Source of the DNA: UKL13-2 sp038236905
GTDB taxonomy: Bacteria > Pseudomonadota > Gammaproteobacteria > Burkholderiales > Usitatibacteraceae
NCBI GenBank assembly: GCA_038236905.1
Contig: JBBRZG010000004.1
Coordinates: 1-64,000 of the forward strand
Direction of reading: 5' to 3'
Length of the DNA: 64,000 bases
Numbering within the stretch: the stretch's first letter is position 1; each line of letters starts with the position of its first letter. A model generated the notes under the pieces. That model saw only the letters and a list, made by a program, of their open reading frames with translations. It ran no database searches and had not been told where the DNA came from. Positions 26,536-35,092 of this stretch are shown here, piece after piece. Made by a program: the position numbers and the translations under genes.

Positions 26536-27222
26536 ATGAAGCAAAAACCCCGTGCAGAGCGCGACCACAAGCAAAAAGGGCCGGAACACCGCCCCAATGC
26601 TGGGCCTGGTAAAGCAAAAGGTCATCACGAGAGCAATGTCGGCCACGACCACACCCCACCAAAGGGGCGTGCAAAGGCTGGCATGAAACAGGCTGAGTTG
26701 CCCGCGCTGCTCACGGATAAATCGCTCCTCCGCAAAATGGCACGTAAGGAAGTAGCCGATGGCGCGATTACCCAGGATTACAGCCTGGATAAGGATGTGG
26801 TCATCGGATTGTTGAATGAATCACTTGCAACCGAGCTGGTCTGTACGTTGCGATACAAGCGACACTACTACGTCGCCAACCGCATCAAGGGCCGCTATGT
26901 GGCGGCGGAGTTCGCACAGCACGCAATTGAAGAGCTGGCACATGCGGATTTGATTGCGGAACGCATCATGCAGCTCGGCGGCACACCGGATTTCAACCCG
27001 GTGGGCTTGGCTGAACGTAGCCATGCCGAGTATTTTGAAGGCACTGATTTGCAGGACATGATTCGTGAAAACTTGGTGGCCGAGCGGATTGCGATTGAAA
27101 GCTATCGTGCGTTTGCCCAGTTTTTGGGAGAAGCGGATTCGACCACACGCCGAATGATTGAATCGATTTTGGCGATGGAAGAAGAGCACGCAGACGACTT
27201 AAACGACTTGCTCGAGGATTAG
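26536..27222 (+). CDS. Bacterioferritin-like di-iron protein with basic His/Lys-rich N-terminal tail
   Basis: A 228-residue protein. Residues 1-60 form a disordered tail rich in Lys, His, Pro and Gly. Residues 82-225 form a four-helix ferritin domain. Aligned by eye with bacterioferritin, all ferroxidase ligands are kept: Glu100, Glu133, His136, Glu183, Glu215 and His218, plus Tyr107. The residue matching the haem-ligand Met52 is Leu134, so haem binding as in Bfr is unlikely. The tail resembles DNA-binding extensions of some Dps proteins (inference). GGAGG lies five bases before the ATG. It likely detoxifies iron or peroxide in the stress cluster. Confidence 0.85.
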   Translation: MKQKPRAERDHKQKGPEHRPNAGPGKAKGHHESNVGHDHTPPKGRAKAGMKQAELPALLTDKSLLRKMARKEVADGAITQDYSLDKDVVIGLLNESLATELVCTLRYKRHYYVANRIKGRYVAAEFAQHAIEELAHADLIAERIMQLGGTPDFNPVGLAERSHAEYFEGTDLQDMIRENLVAERIAIESYRAFAQFLGEADSTTRRMIESILAMEEEHADDLNDLLED

Positions 27223-27269
27223 TCGGGACGGCAACAACTTCAGGGAAATTTAAACAAAGGAGAATTATT

Positions 27270-27434
27270 ATGTTGAGATGGGCAGCTACATTTTTTATTA
27301 TCGCTATAATCGCAGGCGTTTTCGGCTTCGGTGGCATCGCGGGCGGTGCTATAGAAATCGCGAAAATTCTGTTTTACATTTTTGTCGTCGTGTTCTTGGT
27401 GACACTGGTGATGGGTTTAATCGGCAGGAAGTGA
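27270..27434 (+). CDS. DUF1328 small membrane protein (YtjA-like)
   Basis: A 54-residue protein: MLRWAATFFIIAIIAGVFGF then GGIAGGAIEIAKILFYIFVVVF and a short end GLIGRK. It has two short membrane helices with the family's central GGIAGGA motif. AAGGAG lies seven bases upstream. It is a common stress-associated envelope peptide; biochemical role unknown. A terminator follows. Confidence 0.9.
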   Translation: MLRWAATFFIIAIIAGVFGFGGIAGGAIEIAKILFYIFVVVFLVTLVMGLIGRK

Positions 27435-27498
27435 CGCACAATTTCTTAATCCGCTTTTAAATCGTGATGTTAACGAATAGCAATGAAGTAAGAAACAA

Positions 27499-27525
27499 AA
27501 ACGCCCGCATTAATTGCGGGCGTTT
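27499..27525 (+). terminator. Rho-independent terminator after the DUF1328 gene
   Basis: The stem AAACGCCCGCA (27499-27509) pairs with TGCGGGCGTTT (27515-27525), 5-base loop. It closes the BON/ferritin/DUF1328 unit. The remaining 226 bp up to the histidine kinase hold no recognisable gene. Confidence 0.88.
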
Positions 27526-27751
27526 GTACGTTAACCACCCACGCTGCAGATGCATTGATCGCGTGATGTGATCTCATGCACCGTCAATATTTTGCATGGT
27601 ATCGCGGCGAGCCAATTGAATGCACCTGTCATTGCGCATATTTAGCCCGTACACTTCGCCACCAGGCCAACAAACTGACTACAAACTAACTGCCCTGAAT
27701 TCTCAGCTGCTTTCCAAACAAACATGACTCAAACCAAAAGGGCAAGATCAC

Positions 27752-29182
27752 GTGGCCGAACCTGACTTTCCAGCGTTGAGCAAACGCGAAGCGCTAAAAA
27801 TTCTATGGGGCGGAGTACCGCCATCGTTTATTGCCCCCGCGCTACTCACTATTGTTTTCACCATCACTTTTATCGTGGTGTCTGAGCGTAATTATCAAAG
27901 CGTGTCGCAAAGCTTTAGCGAGATTCGTACGGCCCGCGATAATTTAGACGTGGTGGAGACACTCTTCTCGACCTTACTCAATGCTGAAACCGGGCAACGC
28001 GGTTACTTGCTGACGGGGGATAAAGAATATCTAGAGCCGCTGATATTAGCCCGAACGGAATTACCGAAACAGCAGATGAAGTTAAACACGGCGTTTGCCA
28101 ATCGACCAGATCAACAAAAACAGGCAGACGAGCTGGCGACGATTACGCTCAATCGGTTTATCGCGCTTGAAACCACCGTTGCGCTGGCCGAACACGGCAA
28201 ACGTGACGAAGCGATAAAGCTTATTGCCAGCAACAACGGTAAACAGCTGATGGACAGTGCTCGCCAGAAGATAGATCGCTTGACGCAAGATATGACGACC
28301 GATCTGACCAGTGCCCGCAAAGGCTCTGAACGCGACATTCTGGTCTCCCGCATGGGCATGCTGGCGATTGCAATCTTGAACCTGTTGCTGCTGGCCTGTG
28401 CGCTGTATTTATTTATCAAGGATTTGCACCAGCGCCAAGCGCTCATCGCCCTCCGCGAAACTGAAAACCAGCGGCTACTCAATCTTGTAAACGAAAGAAC
28501 CGCTGAACTGAACGAGCTGTTTACCCATCTGCAGCGCTCTACCGAGCAGGATCGTGCCGCATTGGCACGCGACCTACATGACGAGCTTGGCGGTATTCTG
28601 ACCTCGGCCAAGATGGACCTAGAGTGGCTGCGCACGCACGCCAGCCACGGCCCGGACGCGCTGAAACGATTCAAGCAAATGTCGGACATGTTCGACGAAG
28701 CGGTATCCATCAAGCGGCGCGTTGTTGAAAATCTGCGGCCATCACTTCTGGATAACCTTGGGTTGGCTCCGGCGCTCGAGTGGTACATCAGCGAACAATG
28801 CAATAAAGGCGGATTGACCTGCACGCTCAATCTGGCGGAAGAATTGGGCGCGATTTCGCCGGACGCTTCGATTGCGTTATTCAGGATTGTGCAGGAGGGA
28901 ACAACCAACGCTCTGCGCCATGCGAAGGCGAAAAACTTTACCGCGAAGCTGCACGTCGACGAGGAAAATATTTATCTCGACTTGAGCGACGATGGCGCGG
29001 GGCTACCGCCGACGTTTAATCCAGCCAATATGTCACATGGACTATCAGGAATTCGCCAGCGTGCGCGCTCGCTGGGCGGCGACGCCATATGGAAATCCAC
29101 ACCTGGAAAAGGCACCACCATTGAGGTGACCATTCCGCGCAACGTCGATAAGGCCGATATTAAGGCGGCGGACTTAAATTAA
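27752..29182 (+). CDS. CHASE3-domain sensor histidine kinase, HisKA_3/NarX type
   Basis: A 476-residue membrane kinase. Membrane helices lie at about 25-43 and 198-220 and enclose a periplasmic CHASE3 domain (TLLNAETGQRGYLLTGDKEYLEP). The kinase region has His276 in ALARDLHDELGGILTSAK, typical of the family that phosphorylates NarL/FixJ regulators, and the ATPase motifs DDGAGLPP and HGLSGIRQRARSLGG. GTG start; no strong ribosome site. Its likely partner is the NarL-type regulator at 31134-31802. The signal is unknown. Confidence 0.9.
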   Translation: MAEPDFPALSKREALKILWGGVPPSFIAPALLTIVFTITFIVVSERNYQSVSQSFSEIRTARDNLDVVETLFSTLLNAETGQRGYLLTGDKEYLEPLILARTELPKQQMKLNTAFANRPDQQKQADELATITLNRFIALETTVALAEHGKRDEAIKLIASNNGKQLMDSARQKIDRLTQDMTTDLTSARKGSERDILVSRMGMLAIAILNLLLLACALYLFIKDLHQRQALIALRETENQRLLNLVNERTAELNELFTHLQRSTEQDRAALARDLHDELGGILTSAKMDLEWLRTHASHGPDALKRFKQMSDMFDEAVSIKRRVVENLRPSLLDNLGLAPALEWYISEQCNKGGLTCTLNLAEELGAISPDASIALFRIVQEGTTNALRHAKAKNFTAKLHVDEENIYLDLSDDGAGLPPTFNPANMSHGLSGIRQRARSLGGDAIWKSTPGKGTTIEVTIPRNVDKADIKAADLN

Positions 29183-29243
29183 AGCTTTGATTGGAATGGC
29201 GCTCTAGCTCGCTCACCCACTTTTCGTGTGGCATGCGAGGACG

Positions 29244-30515
29244 TTAAGACATCAGAGTGCTGATGTCCCGTAACGCTTTGACGCGCGAGGTGACCGCTTT
29301 TACCGCCGCTAAAACCGGGGCGGCCACCAACAGACCCCAACCGCCCCACAGCCAACCGAACAGCAAAAATCCCACAAATAATGCCGCGCTATTGATCCGC
29401 GCCGAACGGCTTTGGATATAAGTTGCCAACCCGAACCCGATCGCAAATTGAATCATCAGCCAGATGGCGGTTAAATAGAACGCGGGCCAGAATCCATCGA
29501 GCGATACCAGCCCAATTAAAAAACACAGCCCTAAAAATACGCCGGTGCCGAGATAGGGGATCAGATGCAATACCGTCGCCACGATACCCCACAGGAATGC
29601 GCGTTCAATACCGAAGTACGCAAACAGCGCCCAAGTGGCCAGGCCCAAACCGATGTTGGTCGCGGCGGTAGCCGCTAAATAATATTGAACCTGGGTGTTG
29701 ATCTCATTCAGGATCGTCAGCGTTATTTTTTTCCTGGCGAGTGATTGACCGACGATCTGAAGCAGCTTCTTTCGATATTCAGTGCCGGCGCATAGCAGAA
29801 AGAATGCCAGTAAGCCGGCGACCCCGAGCGTACTTACTACGCTGAACAGCGAGCCCACGCGTTCCAACAGATACGCCTGAACCTTGGTGATGGTACTGCT
29901 CGTGTATGGTTCTGGGGCCGCGACGGGGCGGGTGGCGGCAGAAGCAGAGCCGGCCGTCGCAGCGCGACCTTTACGCGAAACGGTTGTTTCGGGAGCTTTT
30001 TCCGCTGGGTTGAGCGCCGCAGATGCCTGATCGATCTCACTCGCCGCGCGCCGGATATCACCCATTACGCCAGGCGAGCCATCTTGTGAGGCACCCACAA
30101 ACTCACGAATCATGCGCGCCGCTTTCGGCAGCTCGCTCGCTACCGCCGCTGCATCGGCGCGCAAATTCCAGAACCCGGCACCGACACCACCGAAGATAGA
30201 GATAATCAGTAGCGCCGCGGCTAACGGGCGAGGGATGAACAATACTCTTTTTAGCCAATCAACGAGCGGTCGAAGGCTGTAGCTGATGATAAGCCCCAGC
30301 AACACCGGGATGATGACGTCTTCAGCGAATTTAAGCAGCCATATCAGCGCGGCTGCCGCGATGATACCGAGCGCGACATTTCGAAAACTTTTTGCTGGGA
30401 TAATGCGGGCGTTCTTCTCGGGTATTTCTGCGGTTGCAGCCACTTTGGGCGGCGGGAGAACCGGGCTCGACGGGCTGGCGGCAATTGCGGCTTCAGCGTG
30501 AATTTTTTCTGCCAA
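29244..30515 (-). CDS. AI-2E/PerM family transporter
   Basis: A 423-residue polytopic membrane protein of the AI-2 exporter/PerM superfamily, with about eight helices. It has the usual N-terminal pair (FAEDVIIPVLLGLIISYSLRPLVDWLKR) and the conserved C-terminal block HLIPYLGTGVFLGLCFLIGLV with GWLWGGWGLLVAAPVLAAVK. The N-terminus is Ala/Pro-rich. A central soluble region (about 150-210) is long and low-complexity. The frame starts at TTG without a clear ribosome site, so the exact start is uncertain. The substrate cannot be named. Confidence 0.88.
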   Translation of the reverse strand: MAEKIHAEAAIAASPSSPVLPPPKVAATAEIPEKNARIIPAKSFRNVALGIIAAAALIWLLKFAEDVIIPVLLGLIISYSLRPLVDWLKRVLFIPRPLAAALLIISIFGGVGAGFWNLRADAAAVASELPKAARMIREFVGASQDGSPGVMGDIRRAASEIDQASAALNPAEKAPETTVSRKGRAATAGSASAATRPVAAPEPYTSSTITKVQAYLLERVGSLFSVVSTLGVAGLLAFFLLCAGTEYRKKLLQIVGQSLARKKITLTILNEINTQVQYYLAATAATNIGLGLATWALFAYFGIERAFLWGIVATVLHLIPYLGTGVFLGLCFLIGLVSLDGFWPAFYLTAIWLMIQFAIGFGLATYIQSRSARINSAALFVGFLLFGWLWGGWGLLVAAPVLAAVKAVTSRVKALRDISTLMS

Positions 30516-30641
30516 TTTATCGCTGCCCCGTCTGCTGATACTGTATTTATTTTGGTGTTATTTTTTACTCGGCTCGCTAAGCGAATCTTTACGTTGGTTC
30601 TGAATAGCCGATTGCCGACTACATCAGATCAGCGATGCTAT

Positions 30642-31082
30642 TCAATGCCGTGCGGACAAATTATCTGCCGCTGAATTCAACAAAGAGGGCAGTTTATGAA
30701 ACTCAAGCGACTTGTCCAAAAATATATCCGCGCCCAACGAAATCGCCGCGCGCTCGACGGAGGGCGAGGGGAAGTTGGTAAGCACAATGATTGTTGGTTT
30801 ATTCTCAGCTGAGTAGTACTGCATTGCCCTCATCACGCCTAAACCATTTCCCACCTCAAGCTGCATATCGAGAATGATTGCATCCGGCGAGGTCTGTCTG
30901 CATACGTCAATCGCCCCCGTCTCAGTCGATGCCTCACCCACAACCTCCATATCACCCATCTCTTCGACGAGCTCCACGAGTCGCTTGCGGATGTTAATTG
31001 AATCCTCGATGATCGCAATTCTAAGTCTGCTCATAACGTCAATCTCGATATCGCCCGTCTTTGGAGCTACTGAACAATTCAT
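30642..31082 (-). CDS. Receiver-only response regulator
   Basis: A 146-residue single REC domain with no output domain. Acidic pair Glu26-Asp27, phospho-acceptor Asp72 (AIILDMQ), Thr in VLTNFPS and Lys in FLDKSLEF are present. The start chosen has GAGGG nine bases upstream; a later ATG (MSRLRIAIIEDS) would also give a full domain. It is downstream of the NarL-type regulator on the same strand (51 bp) and may act as a phosphate sink or diffusible partner for the CHASE3 kinase. Confidence 0.87.
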   Translation of the reverse strand: MNCSVAPKTGDIEIDVMSRLRIAIIEDSINIRKRLVELVEEMGDMEVVGEASTETGAIDVCRQTSPDAIILDMQLEVGNGLGVMRAMQYYSAENKPTIIVLTNFPSPSVERAAISLGADIFLDKSLEFHKLPSLLNSAADNLSARH

Positions 31083-31133
31083 TTTCTGAAACCCTCGGGC
31101 TTGCCGTCGGCCTCACAGCGTGCTGCAAAGTCG

Positions 31134-31802
31134 TTATTGGATCAGCCCATTTTTTAATGCGTAATAAGTGAGCTCTGAATTTGTCTTCAAACCCATTTTT
31201 TCGAGCAGGCGCGCACGGTAGGTGCTGACCGTTTTCACGCTAATGAATAAACTTTCGGCAATTTCGGAAACTGTTTTGCCTTCCGACAAGCGACAAAAAA
31301 TCTGGAATTCACGCTCCGAGAGCTGCTCGTGCACCGGCTTGTCAGTGGGTGCGCTCAATCCCTCGGCTAATATTTCAGCGAGCTTCGGGCTTACATATCG
31401 GCGCCCAATCGCAATCGTCTCAATGGCACCAGTGAGCTGTTCTGCAGTACATGTTTTGCTGAGGAAGCCGGACGCGCCTGCACGCAACATATTCACGCCA
31501 TATTGCTCTTCAGCAAACCCGCTCAGCATCAGCACCTTGGTATCGGGATAGCGCTCGCGGATTTTTCGCAGAATATCGACACCAGACCCGTCAGGAAGTG
31601 ACAAATCGAGTAGCACGATATCAAACGTTTCTTTGCGCAGCAATTCAAATGCCTGCTTCGCGCAGTTAGCTTCGCCGGTTACCTGAAACCTGGAATGTTC
31701 TGTCAGGATCTGGCGGAAGCCGACCCGGACCACGTCATGATCATCAACGATCAAGATGCGCAAGTCATTATTTTTTGCAGCGAGTTGTGGTTCAGATACC
31801 AT
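31134..31802 (-). CDS. NarL/FixJ (LuxR-type HTH) response regulator
   Basis: A 222-residue regulator. The receiver has DD at 20-21, Asp66 (LLDLSLPDGSGV) and Lys near 116 (GFLSKTCT). The C-terminal helix-turn-helix SEREFQIFCRLSEGKTVSEIAESLFISVKTVSTYRARLLEKMGL is of UvrY/GacA-like type. Co-directional with the receiver-only gene. It most likely pairs with the CHASE3 histidine kinase 2 kb away. Confidence 0.92.
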   Translation of the reverse strand: MVSEPQLAAKNNDLRILIVDDHDVVRVGFRQILTEHSRFQVTGEANCAKQAFELLRKETFDIVLLDLSLPDGSGVDILRKIRERYPDTKVLMLSGFAEEQYGVNMLRAGASGFLSKTCTAEQLTGAIETIAIGRRYVSPKLAEILAEGLSAPTDKPVHEQLSEREFQIFCRLSEGKTVSEIAESLFISVKTVSTYRARLLEKMGLKTNSELTYYALKNGLIQ

Positions 31803-31838
31803 TTAGAAACTGCGCTTTCAAAAATAGGAGATCGAATT

Positions 31839-31893
31839 AAAAAGACGCGCAACCAGTTATAAGTCTATTGTCTAGATTTATAACTGGTTGCGC
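31839..31893 (-). terminator. Long-stem terminator of the Cys-repeat protein gene
   Basis: A perfect 16-bp inverted repeat (31847-31862 and 31878-31893; arm GCGCAACCAGTTATAA), extended inward by a wobble pair and TCTA/TAGA. On the minus strand the stem is followed by GTCTTTTTAATT, so it reads as a rho-independent terminator 28 bp after the stop at 31922. Confidence 0.85.
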
Positions 31894-31921
31894 AACAATG
31901 TCACTCACCTAACTCGAAAAA

Positions 31922-32467
31922 CTAGCTTTTGTTGAACTTGGTTTTAGCACTGGTCACGCATGCCGACTTTGCATCGCCCGCCAAGGCGTCACACTTTTCG
32001 ATCGCGACTTTGTAATCTGCGGTCATACGCTCATCTATTGCATCTGTGGCCGCGCTTTTCACCGCTTTAGTTAGCTTGGCATCTGCCTTTGCCTTGACCT
32101 GCACGGCTTTGGCTTCTTTCACGCAAACATCTTTTGCGTTGCCGGTGGCATCGTCACATTTTTCTTTTGCGACGTCATAGGCTGCTTCCGCCTTGGCCAT
32201 ACGAAGATTATATTGTGCTTTTTCCTTGCCGGTGTAGCGTGCTTCAAGGTCAGCCTTGCCCACTTTTTCGTTGCCTTTCGCTTCGACAACACAAATGTCT
32301 TTAGCGTTGCCGGTCATGCTACTACAAGCGGCTTTGGCGGCTTTGTAGTCTGCCTTGATCTGGTCTTTCGCCATGCTGTATTCGGTTTTTGTCATCGCTG
32401 CGAATGCGGACATGCTGGTTGCGGCGAGCAATGAAACGACAAGAGTGGATATGATTTTTTTAGTCAT
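31922..32467 (-). CDS. Periplasmic protein with three Cys-containing repeats
   Basis: A 181-residue secreted protein. The signal peptide ends SAFA. The body is helical and Lys/Ala-rich, with three copies of a unit whose clearest form is AKEKCDDATGNAKDVCVKEAK. The copies lie near residues 43-65, 99-121 and 157-176, and each has two Cys nine residues apart. GGAAATTATCATG offers a ribosome site. Similar proteins occur in betaproteobacteria without a known function. Paired Cys suggest intra-repeat disulphides or metal binding in the periplasm (inference). It is upstream of a strong terminator and downstream of CsbD on the same strand. Confidence 0.85.
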   Translation of the reverse strand: MTKKIISTLVVSLLAATSMSAFAAMTKTEYSMAKDQIKADYKAAKAACSSMTGNAKDICVVEAKGNEKVGKADLEARYTGKEKAQYNLRMAKAEAAYDVAKEKCDDATGNAKDVCVKEAKAVQVKAKADAKLTKAVKSAATDAIDERMTADYKVAIEKCDALAGDAKSACVTSAKTKFNKS

Positions 32468-32533
32468 GATAATTTCCTTTTAAATACTAATTAACCTAGC
32501 GACAGGCGCTGTTGATATAAATTACACTTTTGA

Positions 32534-32737
32534 TTACTTGGATTGGCGTTTTTCAAAATCAGAAATTTGCTTTTCTGCTTCGTCTTTAGTAATGCCATAC
32601 GCTTCCTGAATTTTTCCTGCTAGCTGATCGCGCTTACCGGCAATGATGTCCAGGTTGTCGTCAGTCAGCTTGCCCCATTGTTCTTTAACTTTGCCTTTGG
32701 CCTGTTTCCAATTGCCTTCAATCGTGTCCCAATTCAT
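32534..32737 (-). CDS. CsbD-family stress protein
   Basis: A 67-residue hydrophilic protein beginning MNWDTIEGNWKQAKGKVKEQWG, with LTDDNLDIIAGKRDQLAGKIQEAYG, the CsbD signature. CsbD proteins are general-stress induced in many bacteria; the mechanism is unknown. CAGGAGATTCAGCATG gives an excellent ribosome site. The Cys-repeat gene lies 66 bp downstream on the same strand. Confidence 0.95.
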   Translation of the reverse strand: MNWDTIEGNWKQAKGKVKEQWGKLTDDNLDIIAGKRDQLAGKIQEAYGITKDEAEKQISDFEKRQSK

Positions 32738-33201
32738 GCTGAATCTCCTGATGGATAAATAAATGTAAACGCGGTTCGAATACCCAGCTGTTGTCTTTAG
32801 TGCCGCCGTCCGCTCTGCTGCTGATGTTTAACAGTTGCAGTCGCTGGTTCACTACAGGTGCAGGTGCTCGTTGGTAACCCGCTGAGTCATATTAGGTTTC
32901 AGGATAAATTTGTAATGTCGGGAAGCAGAGGAGATATTTGTCAGTGCAAACCTACATAGCGATTTGACTAGATGTGTCGGACGGTGCTTGGATATTCGTT
33001 ATTGCCAAGCCTCGCTATCAAAGAAATACATTAGCTGAACTGTCGCGGGCGCAATGTCAGAATCTAAGAGGCTCGCGCGTAGGAAATGGCCTACAAGAGC
33101 GCCCGCTTGGCTTGCAGGTTGAGCTATGGGTGGCTTGACTAGCCGCATGATCGGCGTGGCGGCGGCAGGCGACCATTTTGTTCAAGGCGCCTAATGGTCG
33201 A
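32738..33201. other. Intergenic interval, no gene recognised
   Basis: 464 bp between CsbD and the heptamer repeat. It should hold the csbD promoter on the minus strand. No convincing ORF, tRNA or terminator was seen. Confidence 0.5.
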
Positions 33202-33257
33202 TGGCTAAGGGCGAAGGGCGAAGGGCGAAGGGCTAAGGGCTAATGGTTAATGGTTAA
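33202..33257 (+). repeat. Degenerate heptamer tandem repeat
   Basis: Eight consecutive 7-bp units: TGGCTAA, GGGCGAA three times, GGGCTAA twice, TGGTTAA twice. The last units form the end of the transglutaminase gene on the minus strand, including its stop codon. Confidence 0.95.
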
Positions 33258-34236
33258 GCGAAATGACCTCCGCCGAGAAGTCAGAATTTGCCGCCGCACT
33301 CGTAACCGAATTAGCGACTAGGCGGGAGCCCTCGACCGCATGTGGTGTGCCATTATTCACGTCATCAATCGACGCGGTAGAAATGGCAAGAGACGGGTTA
33401 TCCACGAGCATGATTGGCAAACCTGACTCGTCAACGGGTTGAATATCCAATTTCATCCCGGTAAATCGGACGGGCCCGAAAATCGTCGCGAACGCGGCAT
33501 CTGCTGCATCAAAACCAGTGCCAATTCTGACCAGACCATTTCGCGGGCAGATGTGAGTGGAATCAAAAATAAACCAGCGATTGCCGACGAATGCCTCAAC
33601 GTAAGCATGAAAATCAGTGGGGCCCAAAGCGGGATCAGCGCCGTAGTCGTAGCCCGCGACGAATCTGGCGGGAATATTTAATGATCTCAATAAGCCGATG
33701 GTCAGATGCGCAAAATCTCTACAAACACCCGCGCCGCTATTCAATGTGTCGGTGGCTGATGTCATTGCATTTGATGAGCCTGGAATGAACCGCACGTTCG
33801 CATAGACCCAGTCACAAATTGACTGCACCCGCTGATAACCGCGGGGCATTCCGCCGAAATGGGCATTTGCAAAATCAAACAATTTGTCTGATTCACAATA
33901 GCGGCTCGGCAGCAGGTAGGGCAGTGCCTCTTTCGGCAGCTCGGCAATCGGATGTTCCGCCAACGTGGCAGGTTCTGCCCAGTAGTGATTGATGAGCACA
34001 CTGGCCTTGTAGTCAACATTGACAAAACCCGACAATGCCGAAAAGCGGATGAATTTATTCGGCAAGCCGTTTGCCATGAAACTCTCAAGGTTTTGCGCAT
34101 TGGAAACCGCAAAGTTGCTCGAAAGTGCCGTCTGCTGGGGGGTTTGAGCCACTTCAATGTTAAACAAGAAGTCGCTTAATCCGGTCACTTCGTAGCCCAG
34201 TGCGCAACTTATGTCGAAGCGGATTTGAGTGTTCAT
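33247..34236 (-). CDS. Transglutaminase-like family protein
   Basis: A 329-residue cytoplasmic protein with the bacterial transglutaminase-like N-terminal domain and a papain-like core. The catalytic triad is visible: Cys172 (GAGVCRDFAH), His210 (TDFHAYVEAF) and Asp225 (WFIFDST). Such proteins are probably proteases or amidases rather than cross-linkers. The C-terminus and stop lie inside the heptamer repeat, so the last residues (SLNH) depend on repeat length. No strong ribosome site. Confidence 0.9.
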   Translation of the reverse strand: MNTQIRFDISCALGYEVTGLSDFLFNIEVAQTPQQTALSSNFAVSNAQNLESFMANGLPNKFIRFSALSGFVNVDYKASVLINHYWAEPATLAEHPIAELPKEALPYLLPSRYCESDKLFDFANAHFGGMPRGYQRVQSICDWVYANVRFIPGSSNAMTSATDTLNSGAGVCRDFAHLTIGLLRSLNIPARFVAGYDYGADPALGPTDFHAYVEAFVGNRWFIFDSTHICPRNGLVRIGTGFDAADAAFATIFGPVRFTGMKLDIQPVDESGLPIMLVDNPSLAISTASIDDVNNGTPHAVEGSRLVANSVTSAAANSDFSAEVISLNH

Positions 34237-34273
34237 TAAAATAGTCTTTGTGCGATTTTAAAAATATTGCTAA

Positions 34274-34693
34274 TCAAGAAGCAAGCCTTAGTGCAGAACG
34301 ACCAGCAACAGCGCTCGCCGCAGTTGCAAAAGCTCCCCAAGCCATGTCCATGCTGGCAAGTTTCCATGACCAAGCTTTCAACGTAGCCATATTGGTGAGG
34401 TCATAAGTGCCGTAGGCCATCAACCCGAATAGTGCACCGATTAGAAACGTGCTTTGCCATGTTGGTGGCGATGGCGATAGTGATGAATTTGGCAAAACGA
34501 CAAACACCACCACACCCAATGCATACATCACATAAAAAATCGCTGCGGGAAGCAATCGGGGGCTGGGCAGTGCTGAATCGCCGAGTTCGGTTTTGAAAAC
34601 GCCGGCCATCACCAGTTTTAGCCAGATGACATCGAGTACGGTCAAAACGATTAACACCGCCAGAAAGGTATATAGATGCTTCACATTGATCAA
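34274..34693 (-). CDS. DUF2177 family membrane protein
   Basis: A 139-residue protein with four predicted membrane helices and family motifs: LDVIWLKLVMAGVF at the first helix, AAIFYVMYALGVVVFVV, and GLMAYGTYDLTNMATLKAWSW. Function unknown. The frame starts at TTG with no clear ribosome site; a GTG three codons later is an alternative. It is often near stress or lipid genes. Confidence 0.85.
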   Translation of the reverse strand: MINVKHLYTFLAVLIVLTVLDVIWLKLVMAGVFKTELGDSALPSPRLLPAAIFYVMYALGVVVFVVLPNSSLSPSPPTWQSTFLIGALFGLMAYGTYDLTNMATLKAWSWKLASMDMAWGAFATAASAVAGRSALRLAS

Positions 34694-34738
34694 TTGTTAA
34701 ACGGTTAAATTTTTAGGAGCATGCATGACAGCTTTGCC

Positions 34739-35092
34739 TTAAAAATCTCTCAAGTCATGGCCTGGCATCGCCGCTTTTTCGCTGGCTTTTTTTAACCTGG
34801 CAGCTTCCTGAGATGTTACAAGTACAGGGTCTTTTGCATCTGTGTGCGCATTTGTGTCTACCCTTGCGCCGACATTCGCTGGCTGCGAAATATTAGAAAT
34901 TCCACGCGCAAGCTTTTCGGTGGCCACGTCACTGTCCTCATCTATTTGTCCTGGTTTCTTGCGAGGTGGGCCTAACGTCGGCTCAAGCATCGGCTCCGGA
35001 ACGTCCCAAAGCGGCTCAAGGTTTGGTACTGTCCGATCGTCTCGGATTGGCATTGGTCGGTTGCTACTGGGAGGGTTGGATCGGCTATTCAT
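34739..35092 (-). CDS. Pro-rich hypothetical protein
   Basis: A 117-residue hydrophilic protein without signal or membrane segments. The first half is Pro/Arg/Glu-rich (LEPLWDVPEPMLEPTLGPPRKK). No domain is recognised. AAGGAGTCCATATG is a strong ribosome site, the main reason to call it real. It lies 45 bp upstream of the DUF2177 gene on the same strand. Confidence 0.6.
   Translation of the reverse strand: MNSRSNPPSSNRPMPIRDDRTVPNLEPLWDVPEPMLEPTLGPPRKKPGQIDEDSDVATEKLARGISNISQPANVGARVDTNAHTDAKDPVLVTSQEAARLKKASEKAAMPGHDLRDF

Noticed and set aside
33202..33257. Heptamer repeat as a CRISPR array or telomere-like element
   Set aside because: Units are only 7 bp with no spacers, and no cas genes are present; it is a simple tandem repeat.
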